A stretch of DNA of 64,000 nt from Polytrichum commune (Eukaryota; Streptophyta; Polytrichopsida; Polytrichales; Polytrichaceae), in the NCBI GenBank assembly GCA_950295325.1, contig OX485809.1, forward strand, positions 3,722,001 through 3,786,000, written 5' to 3'. A model generated the notes under the pieces. It was given only the letters and a program-made list of their open reading frames with translations. It had not been told where the DNA came from and ran no database searches. Both the position numbers and the translations under genes were made by a program. This document shows, one piece after another, positions 33,498 to 45,195 of this stretch; the first letter of the stretch is position 1; the number at the start of each line of letters is the position of its first letter.

Positions 33498-34672
33498 ATG
33501 GAGGGGTCTTTAGAGAGGAGTGGATGGAATTCTAGTGAAGTGTATGAGGCGATGCAAAGGTATCAAAGTGCTGAAGCTCATGCTTTCCAACCCTATCAAG
33601 CTCCTCTACAAGAACATGGAGGTAGTGTAGGGGTTCCCGAATTTTTTCAACCACTTTGTGGAAATCATATTCCTCCTCCGCCTCCGTTGATTATAGACAT
33701 ATGTGCAAGTAATTTGAAGAGAAAGGCTACGGAAGAGATTGGGAATGAGGATGTCCAGATTATAGCTCCCTTAGCACCAAAGAAAAAAGGAATCGCAACT
33801 TCAAAAAAACCTCGGGAAAAGAACGTGAAGGAGGTGGAAGAAGATGAAGAACTCGGATCAAAGAACTGGAGGGATCGCGATGTGGAGACAATGATTGCAA
33901 TGCGCGGTGAGATGGAACCTGAATTTTTGAAGAACGCAAAGAAACAAGGTAAGATTTTTGCATCCCTAAAATTTTTGAAAAAAAAAGTTCTGATTTCTGA
34001 TTTGGCCAATTTGGCCTTTTTAAATTTGATCCCTCCACCTCCCACACGCGAGAAGATGTATCCATCGGACTACCAACTCTACATTCATTTCCGCCATGTC
34101 CACTTTATCTCATATGTAGTAATTAAATTAGAATCATTTCTGTAATTTATCGTCCTTATGACGCTCTCATGTTATGTGCAGGGGTAGATACATGGTTGAA
34201 ATTACATGCTCGTCTGCTTGCAGTAATTCCTGGACTGAACCGAACTTCCGAGGGTTGCAAAAAAAAATTCAATACCTTGTACAAGTTGTACAAAGAAGAC
34301 AAGCTGGCAAATGGAATTTCAGGATCAGATCGTCATGCTTGTAAGTTCTATGATTCATTTGATCAGTGGTGGCATCAAACTGGAACTGTAATGAAGCATG
34401 TGACAGCATCCGCTAGCGATTCTATTAGTGTCGAAGACAACACCACAGGCAATGAGAATGATTTGCATTCAAATGACACTCCAATTCCAACTATGACAGC
34501 GACTCCAAATTCAACAATAAAAGTGGACAAGAGGAATTTTCAAGAGCGATGCTATGGAGTTTTTGTACAAATGGCCGAAAACAGTTCAGTCATGCTGAAG
34601 AATTTTGAGAAAACCAATACTTTATTAGAAAGGGTAGACCGACAGATGGATAGGCTTATAGACAAACTTTAG
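33498..34672 (+). CDS. Harbinger accessory protein, MYB/SANT (trihelix)-like, 2 exons, 313 aa
   Basis: Harbinger elements encode, beside the transposase, a DNA-binding MYB/SANT-like protein that helps the transposase enter the nucleus and reach the ends. Exons 33,498-33,948 and 34,182-34,672, joined in phase 1 (AAACAAG|GTAAG to GTGCAG|GGGTAG) with no internal stop. A basic cluster (APKKKGIATSKKPREK, about residues 92-108) could be a nuclear signal. The SANT-like region is NWRDRDVETMIAMRGEMEPE to PGLNRTSEGCKKKFNTLYKL, about residues 126-195, with the intron inside it. The C-terminus (QMAENSSVMLKNFEKTNTL, LLERVDRQMDRLIDKL) is helical, probably coiled-coil. The ATG at 33,498 is chosen because upstream is CT microsatellite. 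The frame looks intact. Confidence 0.8.
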
Positions 34673-34674
34673 AA

Positions 34675-36150
34675 CTAATCCTCTTCCGAATCAGATACAT
34701 CATGGTTACGAGGGAAGAGAATTTTTCCCTTCATCCTCAAATGAGCTTCCCAAAAAGATTGAGCTAGTAATTCATGTGTTTGTGTTGCTTGCACCAGCAA
34801 GTTTTTAATCCTTGTTTCTTTGTCTTTTTTTGTTTCAACAACCTCCGCACTCTCATCTTCATCTTCATCTACATCTTCAAATGCATTTACCTCAGTTTCT
34901 TCAAGGTCTTCAATTTGTATGGTTCCTGCTTCAACCTCGTCCATTTTCAGGTACCTCCTCATCTCTTTTGCAGCTTGTGTAGCTGCCATAAATATATCTA
35001 CATTTTCTAGCTGTCCAAGTTCATTTGTACTCTCCCTATGCATGATTCTTTCTCCTTCTTTTGCCCATTCATCATCAAATTTGTCTCGGTGTACTATGCA
35101 CAAGTTGTGAAGATCAATGCAAGTAGTAACCAAATTAGGTACATGTCGGAGAGGCGTGTCAATTCTTTTCAATAGTATCCTCCACCTCCCTTTCAATATG
35201 CCAAAAGCTCTTTCTACTGCCATTCTTGTTGATGATTGGATGAAATTCCAATGCGCCTTTGCTCTAGGTAATCCATCTTTTTCACCTTTGAAAGGAGAGT
35301 AGAACCATGGTCTCATTGGATAAGCAGCATCACCCATAAGTTTGTAAGGTAATAGCTCACCTTTCATCATTTTTTTCCCAATATCTGAATTTTGGAACAA
35401 AGTCCAATCATGGCAGCGCCCAGCCCATCCAAAATCATAATCCCAAAACCTACATTTGCTATCCACTACACCTTGAAGTAGAGCTGAATAGAAACCTTTT
35501 CTACAATAATATGAAGTAGGATCTATAGAAGGAGCAATGATAGGTATATGACTACCATCAACCGCTCCAATTACATAAGGTAATCCCCTAAGCTCCTCAA
35601 ACTCGGCTGCAATTCTATTCAATGTAGTTTTAGATTGTTTCTCAATTACTAGTGGTTTTAAATGTTTTTCAATTGCTGCACAAAACTCCCTTACAATGAT
35701 AGATGCAGTACTTTCATGAATTCCATAAGTTTCAGCACAACCGCGTAATGAATTACCACTACTAAGTCTATTCAAAGAAAGAGCAATCCGGTTTCTAAGA
35801 GGAATGGATGCTCTGAAATTTGTATCTTTACGACTTAATTATGGAGATAAGACACCGCACAAATAATCAAAAGTTTCGGGAAGTAACCTTGTATGTTGTT
35901 TGAATAACTTAACCGAGTAACATCCAAATAACAATCTATCCGCAAAAATAGTACTCCGGTCATACATCCAAATACTCCGTGTCCTCCTAGACGTACTACT
36001 CTCCACAACCATCGTAGCAAAGACGATTGTCATGGCAGCATAATGTTCATGCAAAGCAATTTTTTGCAAAATTGCAACAACCGCCATAACATGTCGCACG
36101 GCCATGAAGAACACAAGAGCAACTAAAATCTTCCGTCTACGTTCATCCAT
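34675..36150 (-). pseudogene. Harbinger element 1 transposase (HARBI1-like DDE), one nonsense codon
   Basis: From ATG 36,150 (MDERRRKILVALVFFMAVRH) the frame runs 492 codons to the stop at 34,675, interrupted once by TAA at 35,839-35,841 (codon 104, after DYLCGVLSP). Downstream the DDE domain is complete: first D in YVIGAVDGSHIPIIAP, then SYYCRKGFYSALLQGVVD, RCHDWTLFQNSD, second D in LMGDAAYPMRPWFYSPF, E in MAVERAFGILKGRWRILLKR, then VTTCIDLHNLCIV. The C-terminus has an acidic segment (NAFEDVDEDEDESAEVVE). It encodes the enzyme that cuts and re-inserts the element. With the stop, either the protein restarts internally (an ATG is at 35,775) or the copy depends on another transposase. No intron removing the stop is evident. 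Confidence 0.88.
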
Positions 36151-36381
36151 CTTGTACAAATGACAATGAAAAGAAAGAAAGAAGGGCTGAAATTTTCCTA
36201 AATTTATTGAATCGGCTTAGCTTCTTGGCCCGAGGGCCTTTACATATGGGAAAATTGGCCCCCGTTATAATCTTATTATAATGTGTAGTAGAGGCCGGCC
36301 TCCAACCCAAAAAAAGCTCAAATTTTGTGCAATCGGCCTCAAGGGAAATTGGCCCGGCCTCTAGGTGTAAAGCGGCCCTTA

Positions 36382-37482
36382 GCAATTGACAAGGGATCCC
36401 AACGCCCTGACATTCATGTCCATAAACACATTGGGGAAGATTACATGAACCTTACAGCCAGTTTGAGATTAGGTTAACTTCATGGTTAGGAGAAATTATC
36501 CATAATGTAGTCAACAACTTAAGCTATCCTTCCCACCCTCATGTATTTATTGGGTAGTCAACTTTTGTAAAGGGTTTGATGTACATGTTTTGAACTCTAG
36601 CACCCATAGTAGACATTCCACTCTGCCCAAAAAGTAATCAACATCGTAAAATGCCAACAAACATGTTTTTTCTAATAAAACACGGAGGCCACTTTTTGGA
36701 GCTTTTATTTTTATATGTTTCGATTTCCAACCTCTAATGAGTTGTATTGCCAAGACACCTACATAGAGTAAGGTAGGTGGGTCTTAAATGCTTAGTTTCT
36801 CTTACTAGGCTACTTCTCCTAGGATATAAAACACACGAGATCAATACAAGATGGTTAGCAAATTCAAATCGAGGCCGTAGCCATTCTCCTCATAAATTGT
36901 TGTCACTCACATGAATATCTTATCCAATATTAAAGTGAATATTCTTGTTCTCATCCAAGTTATGTTGACTATTGAGCGTAAGATGGTTACCAAGCACACA
37001 ATCCAATATCTTTTAAACAAATTGTGTTTTTTAGTGCCCAATCTAAGAGTCACACCAAACCACATACCACTCAAATTACATGTGTCTGATTCACATAAGT
37101 AAATAATCGAAAAAGACACGTCTACCTTACATAAGTTGCATACCCTACATGAGTTGCTACCGGGGCGCAAAATTTGACGTCAAACCTCCAAACCCTAACC
37201 TAGTAGAAACTTTGATGAGAAACTTCAATGAAACCTTTAAGGACCTCAAGTTCCTTGCAGAGTCTCACGTATTACCATGGATGAATAATCCGTAACCTCA
37301 TCCCTCGTGCGCCTAATGCTCTTTGTGTCAATTCCATATATGCACCCTTGCGTTGGGTCTTTGTGAATGGGTGGCTTGGATTTTGTTTGTCCTCAACCAC
37401 CTAACCCCTATTCACCTAGTCTTAGTGACATGGCATCTTTAACCTACATTCATATGTGAAATTAGGTTGTCCAATTCTACTA
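36382..37482. other. Unassigned intergenic region
   Basis: No coherent open frame or repeat pair recognised. Confidence 0.4.
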
Positions 37483-37822
37483 TACTTTAACCTCCCCAAT
37501 ATCATGCTTGTGGCAGCCAAAATGCACGTGATATTAAGGAGGTGTGTAGTGTTCATGTGGATGCGTGATGATAAAGAAATAGTTTAGCATGTGACATTAT
37601 GGAATAACACAAAGTCAACATTGCAATAAAACAATGATGACAATGTGATGCATGCGAGCGTGTGAATTGGATACTTTGGTGGATTACTTTAATTTCAAAA
37701 CTTGTGATATATGGGAGGGAAATGTGACAACAACGAGGGAGATTCAAACAGAGAACATCCGCTCCCTAGGGTTTTGAAATATGAGAGGAGTGACAATAAG
37801 ATATTACGGAGGTTAAGGTGCA
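37483..37822. mobile_element. pogo/Tigger-type MITE, copy 3
   Basis: Left end TACTTTAACCTCCCCAATAT and right end, inverted, CACCTTAACCTCCGTAATAT. The interior (TTGTGGCAGCCAAAATGCAC, GTGATATTAAGGAGG) matches the copy at 21.87-22.20 kb along its length. Flanked by TA dinucleotides. Confidence 0.65.
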
Positions 37823-39132
37823 TATCAACAATGCATAGTACGAATTTGAATAATTAATATCACAATGAGAAAATGTAGTTATTGTGTGTTTCATGTGGTT
37901 GCTATTATATGGACGAATAAATTAAGTTATAGGTTTTTGTTGTTAAGTAATTTTCCACATCTCTCTATCTAGAGAGAGATATGCCATAACATTACTTAGC
38001 CACCTTGATTACATATTTATTTTGAATCATTGGGATTCTAACACTTGGAAGCTTAATTCTCAAACCTACTACGGGGCCTGAAACACAACTCATCAATTGA
38101 GTATTGTTATGATAGATATTCCAACACTCATACAATGAAATAGAATACTCACTCTCTGTGCTGTACTAACTCACTTGCAGGAATTGAATTGTTCCTCGCC
38201 AACAGGACTACTTAGGCAAGTGAAGGTCCTAAAATGGCGACTGGTTGTAAAGTGGTTAGCCTCTCCTACATTTGGGTGGTATATGGCAAGGGCTTGTAGT
38301 TAAGAATAGACACAGAAAAAGAGATGTGTTATACATTGTTCAGACTGGAGTGCATGCTCCAACTAGGTCTTTCTGTGTCAAGACCACACTCTAAGATCAA
38401 TTGATAACCAACGTGGGAGGGCCTTGATGTGTGATGGTCACTACAAGAGAATTGACATGAAATCTTCACTTTGGGGTTCAATTTCGATTCTAAAATATGA
38501 GATGACATGACACTTTGGCATGTAATTCCCAATCGCTAACCAGACAATCAAGACAATTCCCGATCCAATTATTCAACGTCCAAAATTTGTTTGTGGAGAT
38601 AATTAAGATGGAATAGAGCTCATTTTTTTTTTTCCATATACTTACCTCTAGGAGTGATGTCCGTTCCTTGCAAGAGACATATTAACTACACTTAATACTA
38701 CTATTAATGAGGGCCACAATCCAATACTCTTGAGCCTGTCTCACAATTTAACTCACATCAAAATTCTAGTTTAAGATTAGTGTGAAATACTCTGAGGAGA
38801 TTGATGTTGGTCAATATCTCATTGCACACTACGTTTGATGTAAGATGACTAGTTAACTTATGTATTAAGATGTTTGTTGGGACCATCATTCTAATGTGAT
38901 TTTATGAATGTAACGAGTACAGTACTCCTCCCATCAAACATTACACTCTTGATTGCAGAGAGTCTAATCTTGTATGTTTAGGTGACTCAATCGAAATCCA
39001 TAACGACATATGTGTTCGAATTCTTGGATAATGTGTTGATACCATTCAAAGAAGCAATCTACTGATCTTGTGCCATTGAATGAAACCATATAAGACATAA
39101 CATTGTCAAAACTTAAGAGTAAACATCAACTC
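37823..39132. other. Unassigned intergenic region
   Basis: A T10 run is at 38,625. A CACTACAAGAGAA word at 38,440 resembles a CACTA terminus but has no partner nearby. No gene. Confidence 0.4.
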
Positions 39133-39686
39133 GACTTTGATTGAATTCCTTGTATGGATTGAATACGTATAATCTAGAGTTACTGCAGAATGTTCATGAT
39201 GCCAAATTCCATTGCCGAAGCGTCCAAGTTTCATTGGTAAATGACGTCGTTATAAAGGGGTTACATTCACAACACATTTGGAACGATATATAAGCGTTTG
39301 TTCACTCGATGCCTGTCAAATGGACTTGCAATGACTTTTCGAGGGAGGGCAATACAACATTTCGTGTGAATGTACTCGTTTTGGAGAAATCCTCAAATCG
39401 GTTGTACAATCGTTGCAATTTAACATACATAATTTATTGGTAGGAGCCCATAGTCTAGTTACAGTGACGAGAATCTTCACTTGGAGCTCGTCGACCAAGA
39501 CTTATAACTTTTGCAGATCTCTGAAACTCCAATGCTGAAACTTGATCAAATGAAACAGTCTACGAAATTTATCGCAATGAATGCTAAGTACCAGACAAGA
39601 CGATTCTCAACTCAATCCAATCCAACCCTACAACAACCAAAATTGGTTTGTGGAGCTGGAATTCGTCAATGCCCACAAACAACTCA

Positions 39687-40064
39687 TCACTTTCCCAACT
39701 TGGACATCTTGCGGGGCAGTTCGAATGCCTCCCGGATGCGCTCCTCCAGCTGCGAGTTGGAGTTGAACATGCACGCGCCGTCGGCGCTGCACCCTCGCCC
39801 GGCATCGCACCGGGGCTCGAACGCATAAGTCCCGCACACGAATCCCTGGCCCCACTGGTAATCGCAGTACAGTTTCCGTCCCTGGTTGTTAGGGTCGCAC
39901 TCGCAGCACGGGTACATGGGGCCGCACGACTGGCCCATCTTCGGACACCACGACACCACGGGCGGGGTTAGCATGAGAACCATCAACACCAACAACAGCA
40001 TTGGCGAGACCACCTGCACGCTCGCCGCGGAGCGTGCACATCTGCGGGATGCAGGCTTCGACAT
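39687..40064 (-). CDS. Small secreted cysteine-rich protein, copy 2 (125 aa)
   Basis: Predicted product identical to copy 1: same signal segment, ten mature cysteines and charged tail. The GCC to GCA change in the alanine codon of REAFELP is silent. Same TATA-like box upstream. Family unknown. Its 5' flank beyond about 340 bp is unrelated to that of copy 1, so expression could differ. The perfect protein identity can reflect a recent duplication rather than selection. Confidence 0.75.
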   Translation of the reverse strand: MSKPASRRCARSAASVQVVSPMLLLVLMVLMLTPPVVSWCPKMGQSCGPMYPCCECDPNNQGRKLYCDYQWGQGFVCGTYAFEPRCDAGRGCSADGACMFNSNSQLEERIREAFELPRKMSKLGK

Positions 40065-40242
40065 GATTCGCTGCTAGCTACTGTTAAGAACTTGCAAACA
40101 GACAAATTGTGATCGGTGAAGACTGCAACTGGCAGATCCAAAACACTGAGCTGTGTTCAAGCGTTGAGACGCTGCATCCCTCTAACGAGCAAGGACCTCT
40201 GATCTTGACCTGCGAGATGATATGTTGAAGTTTTTAGCGGCA

Positions 40243-40250
40243 ATTTATAT
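40243..40250 (-). promoter_or_regulatory. TATA-like box of cysteine-rich gene copy 2
   Basis: ATATAAAT on the minus strand, at the same distance from the ATG as in copy 1. Confidence 0.5.
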
Positions 40251-40404
40251 GTGAGGCATGGAGGCCTCCGCCGCGACTGAATTGCTAAATTCAATTGTTT
40301 CCAAACAGTGTTTGGAGTGGAGGTGTGTTCCGGCCAACAGGGTCCAGGAGGCGTGGATCGCGCGGACTGTCGTCCTGGTGCTGGCGTCGTCGGGAGATTA
40401 ATTC

Positions 40405-40830
40405 GGCGGACATTTAAGTTAACCCATACGATGTCAGATCCGGTGGGCCAGGCTCCAGGGAAATTTCTGAACCCCACCGAAAACTGCTTCGCCCAACTTC
40501 GAAACAAATATTGCCCTTGCATTCTTGAAGGCCGCTTGACTACAAATTTCATATTGAGTGCACTTCGTCTTCAAGGTCTAGAATCCAATATATATGTGCA
40601 CTTCCAATTAGTAATTAAGCAATTCATTGGGATTTCATTCCGGAAATGAAACCATCAATGAAGCACGTAATTAACTTGGAGGTCAAATAAAATTACAAAA
40701 TCCTCATTAACATTGAGGTTATAATTTTTATAACTTACCATTTGAAATTGTCTTTGTCATTCTAAAATGACACTTAAGTTTAGTGTGCTGATTTAGTATG
40801 TATATTTTATAATGTTTTAGTAATGCCGCC
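40405..40830. other. Unassigned spacer
   Basis: Upstream flank specific to copy 2; AT content rises from 40,560 on. No separate gene recognised. Confidence 0.4.
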
Positions 40831-42640
40831 TAAACATCTTAAGAGCATAACTCAATGCAATACTCATAGACATCAAAACTATACAAAACACCCAAATAGA
40901 AGCACACATATTTACAGATAGCCTTAACAACATATTCCTAATCAACAATCATATACAACACCCCACATCACAACACCGTCACCCTAACAAACTACTCATA
41001 GCAGCCATCATACGACAAATACACTGGACCCCATACACAATACACATACACAAGGTACGTGCACACTCAGGCTCCATTGGGAACGAACTAGCTGACACAC
41101 TAGCCAACGAAGGAACCCTCAAAGCAAAACCGTCCCCTACACCCCACATACACATAGCACACCAAACCCCATACTAGTTGGCAAGTTGCCCAACAGCCAG
41201 ACATGATGGAGCCATCCGCAACCTTAGCACATTCATAACAAAATAACACAAAACCCAAGAAACGATACTAGCCAAACATAAATTCCCATATGTTGACAAA
41301 TGGCTATCAAATGACCAAATTAATAAATCAAAAACTCTCTAACCACTTTTGGAAAAACAACAAAGTAACCGACGCACAAATCACCCAAATGCTAAAATTC
41401 AGATACGCTCAATATATGGGCAATCACAAGAAGAAAAAAATTATGGCCTCTCACACACCAAAACCCTAACTGCACCCTATGCCATAAAAACGACACAGAC
41501 ACATGGCCCCATCTTCTGTCAACGTGTGAACACCCATACCTAAAGGGGCTAAGAATTGCAAGGCACAACAAAGCAATACATCTTATTACTCAAACGCTCC
41601 AAGCCAACAAAAACACCCGGTTCTTCACACTAACATAACATTAAGTAGCAAGCCCAAATTGACCTTCTTAAAAGAGCATCAAACTGGCGCGTGCCGGTTT
41701 GATGCTCTTTCAAGAGCAAAAATAACACTAAGTTTGAATTTTACTTAGGCTATTTTAGATCTATTTGGGTAGTTACTTTCAATGCTTAATACTAATTATG
41801 TCGGTTTCTAGGACAAAACTAATGCCAAGTGGTGATAAAGGTCCTAATCTAGGCTAAATTACTATCTTAACAAATTTAAATAGCTATAAAGCAACGGGAA
41901 AGTTGGTTAGGTCAAAAAGGTAGATGCACTTTTTGGAAAAGTCTCCCGACACCCGCATTGGAAACCTCTTCGATACCTTTTTGAAGCTTCTATATTTGAT
42001 TAATTATCCATTCATTCACCCTTACTTTGCAAACTTTTCCCTTCTTGTTGAGGTAAATTTGCGGGTACTCAAAGGGTACCCTCTTAGCATTGCTGCTTAA
42101 TGTTATGAACCAATGCAGGGACACTTAACAATACAACACCAGAACAAATAATTCCCAATTGGCTTATTAAATGTTCATGCCAACAAAGACCATGCAGATG
42201 CCAAGCTAAACTAAGACCAGGCATTCTATGCATAATTGGTGCCCCCAGCCATACACAAACACCCATACCACCCTCCCCCACACATACAATCCAATTTATA
42301 GAATTTACATACTGCCACGATAGATTTTTAGAACAAGCACTCACCCGAAAACACACGAAATATGACCCACTAATCAACACCCTACAAAACAATGGTTGGC
42401 AGGCTAACCCCATCATTACTATCACAACTACAATTAAAGGAGCCATACACGAACACTTCATCGATAAATTAACCCAACTAAAAATCCCAAAACCCAGCAT
42501 CAAACTCCTCATGAAACATATACACCAAAACGCCATTAAATACCTTACATACCTAGTCCTAAATAAAATAAAACTAGATAACAAACAAACACCTATCCCC
42601 CCGCCATAGTAAAGTTGGATATGCTAATATAATATTAGAG
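40831..42640 (+). pseudogene. LINE 3' end: RNase H and C-terminal region, decayed, interrupted
   Basis: On + the frame gives STHIFTDSLNNIFLIN, then IHKVRAHSGSIGNELADTLA and NEGTLKAK (41,049-41,125), the C-terminal RNase H signature of some LINE polymerases (the D of TDS, the H of AHSG, the D of LAD). Later come CTLCHKNDTDTWPHLLSTCE and LRIARHNKAIHLI, a zinc-knuckle-like tail, ending near 41,635. From about 42,090 a second block (CRCQAKLRPGILCIIG, YDPLINTLQNNGW, GAIHEHFIDKL, QNAIKYLTYLVLNK) looks like a further C-terminal domain of the same or a neighbouring element, ending at 42,607. Many stops. The + strand is strikingly poor in G and T. The reverse transcriptase itself is absent, so the element is 5'-truncated. 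Confidence 0.65.
41671..41710. repeat. 18-bp stem hairpin between the two LINE blocks
   Basis: AAAGAGCATCAAACTGGC, loop GCGT, GCCGGTTTGATGCTCTTT. Only one position departs from perfect pairing, as a G-U wobble in RNA. It is followed by another short inverted word GCTCTTTCAAGAGC. It may be the centre of a tiny MITE that split the LINE. Confidence 0.8.
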
Positions 42641-42763
42641 CCCACCTCCCATGGAGGTAAAACACCCTATATTGCATCTCGGAACACCGTGATCAATATA
42701 AGGCTAATGGGCTCACATTCATGCCGGTACCAAGGTACGGGCGTTACTTTTTCTTTTCTTTTC

Positions 42764-42856
42764 TTCATTGAGGGCCAAACTCATATTGGCATTTTGGCAT
42801 TTTGGCATTTTGGCATTTTGGCAAGAGATGCCAAAATGAGTTTGGCCCTCAATGAA
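42764..42856. repeat. 93-bp foldback with TTTTGGCA repeats inside
   Basis: Perfect 21-bp arms: TTCATTGAGGGCCAAACTCA + T at the left and the exact inverse ending CCCTCAATGAA at the right. The centre has four TTTTGGCA-type units then AAGAGATGCCAAAA, which can pair back, so the stem is really longer. Probably a very small MITE. Confidence 0.85.
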
Positions 42857-44686
42857 CCAATATGGAATGTCCTTCGTTCAAACCTCCACATTGACTCCAA
42901 GCATGCACCCAAAACTTACCAAACATGGAAAGTTATGCATGCGAAACAACCAACTCCCTATCAAAACTCCGGTTGAATTAATGGATAACTCTAATGTTCC
43001 AAAATAGTTAGTAGTTGATCATGTGTAGGAGCTTCACTTTGCTTGGGGTTGTTTTTTCACCATTTTCACCTCAAAGAGTTGCCCCTCTCTTTTGCTTTGG
43101 ACCCTATTGCTTATTGACAATGGTATTTTCCTTTGAAAAAAATCAAAATATATGTAGAAAGATAACAACATAAGAACCACCAACATAGTTGCAACGTTAT
43201 TCAACTGAGTGACCAAGTTGGGTGGGGACGGGAATATGTCATGTAAGGTGCTAGAATCATACCTTTTAGATGTTTTTTAATAAGCATATTCAAGCTGGAA
43301 AATGATTGTGAAGCATTGTCACTAGATATTATTATAATGAAATGGCTAATGGTAGCTAAATAATGTTATGGTCAAAATATCAAGTTTGGGAACCATTTTA
43401 AAAGGTCAGTGACAAAGAAGGTGGACAACTTTCAAATGAGGTTGATTGAACAAAGCATTACTCAGTGGATGAGTTGTGTTCATGGGCCCAACATTAGATT
43501 TGAGAATAAAAACTCTAGATGTTGGAATCCCATTGCTTCAAACTATATTTGAAGTTAGGGCAGGTAAACACAACTCATCAACTGAGTAATGTTATGAAGT
43601 CTCTCTCAAAGCAAAGAAAAAGAAAAGAAAAGAAAAGTTAATCCAATCATGTTGATTTTTTTGGTACATCCATGGTGACAATGGAATTTATCCACCATGC
43701 TTTCGGATCCATGCTTGGGTAATATCCAAAGATATTGACTCATTTGGCACCTGTGGTACATATGTATAAGTTAACTCTACGAATAAACATGAATTGATAT
43801 CTCTTGATTAACCTCTAAATGCGCAAGAAGCCAAAAGCGTTTTTCAAAGATACACCTATGAAGACTATTTTTTATTTTTTATTTTTCTTGTTTTTTGTCC
43901 TTGCACCTTGACATTCTAATAGTTTTGCACCGTCTAGAGCAAACAGATCGAAGATTTACATCAACGACTCTAAGAAATGGACTATGAAGTGGTTGGAACC
44001 CTTAAATTTATTTTTTCCTTTGTTACAAAAATAGCTATTTTAAAAAAAGTAACAATGTCCAAAACATGAATGACTTTATTTTATTTTTCCACCAAATTAT
44101 GCAGCTCAAAATTTTAGCCAACCAACTAAAGATCAAACGATTTTGGTACAATCTGAAATTTTCTATAAAAAAAATTATGAACGAAAATGCTTGTGAATCG
44201 ATTTGGTGCAGACCAAAGATAAAAGTCCATATTCCAACCACACGGATGTGACATAAAATTCACTCCCTAAGACTTTCTTTTGTATGCCAACACAAAATAA
44301 AGTTTCTAACTCAATCTTTAGAGTCACACATCATTGATTCAAGCTAGAAACCCCCATGCATTTAGGGTTCGAGCATGGAAATCATGTCCGGAACAGTCAT
44401 CACTTTGCACCAATTACTTGCAATTATAGGCGGACTCCGGAAACAACTTGAAAGGCATGTAGACTAGTATAACTGGGGATTGTGTGAGGGAGTGACTCAA
44501 TGAGAAGCAGCTCACAATATGTATCCGAGCACACTACCCAATGACCCATTTTATAATGCTTACCAAGTGTGTGGCAAGCTAAAAAAGAATACATTCTATT
44601 GTTGCACATTTGAACGTATGTGTTTATTAAAAGGAGAACTACGGTCAACCATGTGTTCCACAATCATGTACGTTACGTAAAGCTTA
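42857..44686. other. Unassigned intergenic region
   Basis: AT-rich with short open frames only. A tandem AAAAGA run lies at about 43,615-43,636 and TTTTTATTTT runs at 43,867-43,895. No gene or TIR. Confidence 0.4.
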
Positions 44687-45182
44687 GGGCCGCTTCACAC
44701 TATGGCCGTCCAAGTCAAGAGGTTGTGGGATTGAATGGCCAAACTTCGTTGAGAGTCCAAAGAAATGGGCTGAAAATAGATAGCCAATAAATAAAATATA
44801 GGAATTGGAACCTTCGGCCGGGCATAGTGTGAAGCCTCCAAAGGCCAATCCCCAAGTCCAAACCCAAAGGAGCATACCTTTTTATTCCTTGCCCAAAACA
44901 ATCCCTCCAATCTAACGGCCAAGATTTTGTCAATGTTTGATTTTTTTTTATGAAAAAAAATCGGCGGCCTCTCAACCATAGTTTGGGTTTCCATTCCCGC
45001 CCAACCCAAACTTCCTTTGAGAGTTTGTCGCCTTGGTCAAAAAGTAAGCGTTTTAAATTGTGACGGCCTTTGGACTTTGACCCCTAGTGTGAAGTGCCAA
45101 GAGGCCGAGTTTTTGGTTTCATGCAACTTGATTGGTGGAAATTGATAGCCTCTCGACCTTCAGCCACAGTGTGAAGCGGCCC
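44687..45182. mobile_element. Harbinger-type MITE (496 bp) with TTA target duplication
   Basis: Left GGGCCGCTTCACACTATGGCC and right CACAGTGTGAAGCGGCCC form inverted ends; TTA at 44,684-44,686 and 45,183-45,185. Ends resemble those of Harbinger element 1 (GGGCCGCTTTACAC), so it may be moved by a related transposase. Open frames within it are not transposase-like. Confidence 0.9.
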
Positions 45183-45195
45183 TTAATGTACTATA

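Larger units (their letters stand above)
33031..36378. mobile_element. Complete PIF/Harbinger element 1 (3,348 bp)
   Basis: TIRs of about 34 bp: GGGCCGCTTTACACCTAGAG then GCCGGGCCAATTT at the left, and the inverted equivalent at the right ending GGTGTAAAGCGGCCC. Perfect TTA target duplications at 33,028-33,030 and 36,379-36,381, as expected for PIF/Harbinger. A second copy of the left terminal sequence (CTTTACACCTAGAGGCCGGG) lies inside at 33,126-33,145. Two genes converge inside: a MYB/SANT-like accessory gene (+) and a transposase (-), stop codons two bases apart. Good TIRs and duplications show recent insertion; one nonsense codon in the transposase is the only visible defect. Confidence 0.93.
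39133..40404. repeat. 1.27-kb segmental duplication, copy 2
   Basis: Direct repeat of 31,376-32,652. After the shared GGGAGATTAATTC the upstream DNA is unrelated to that of copy 1, so the distal promoters differ. Confidence 0.95.

Noticed and set aside
38440-38452. CACTACAAGAGAA as the end of a CACTA transposon
   Set aside because: No inverted partner or 3-bp target duplication found in the window.
31376-40404. The 1.27-kb direct repeats as LTRs of a retrotransposon
   Set aside because: No TG...CA ends, no primer-binding or polypurine tract, no gag-pol between them, and each repeat contains a complete small gene with its own TATA-like box.
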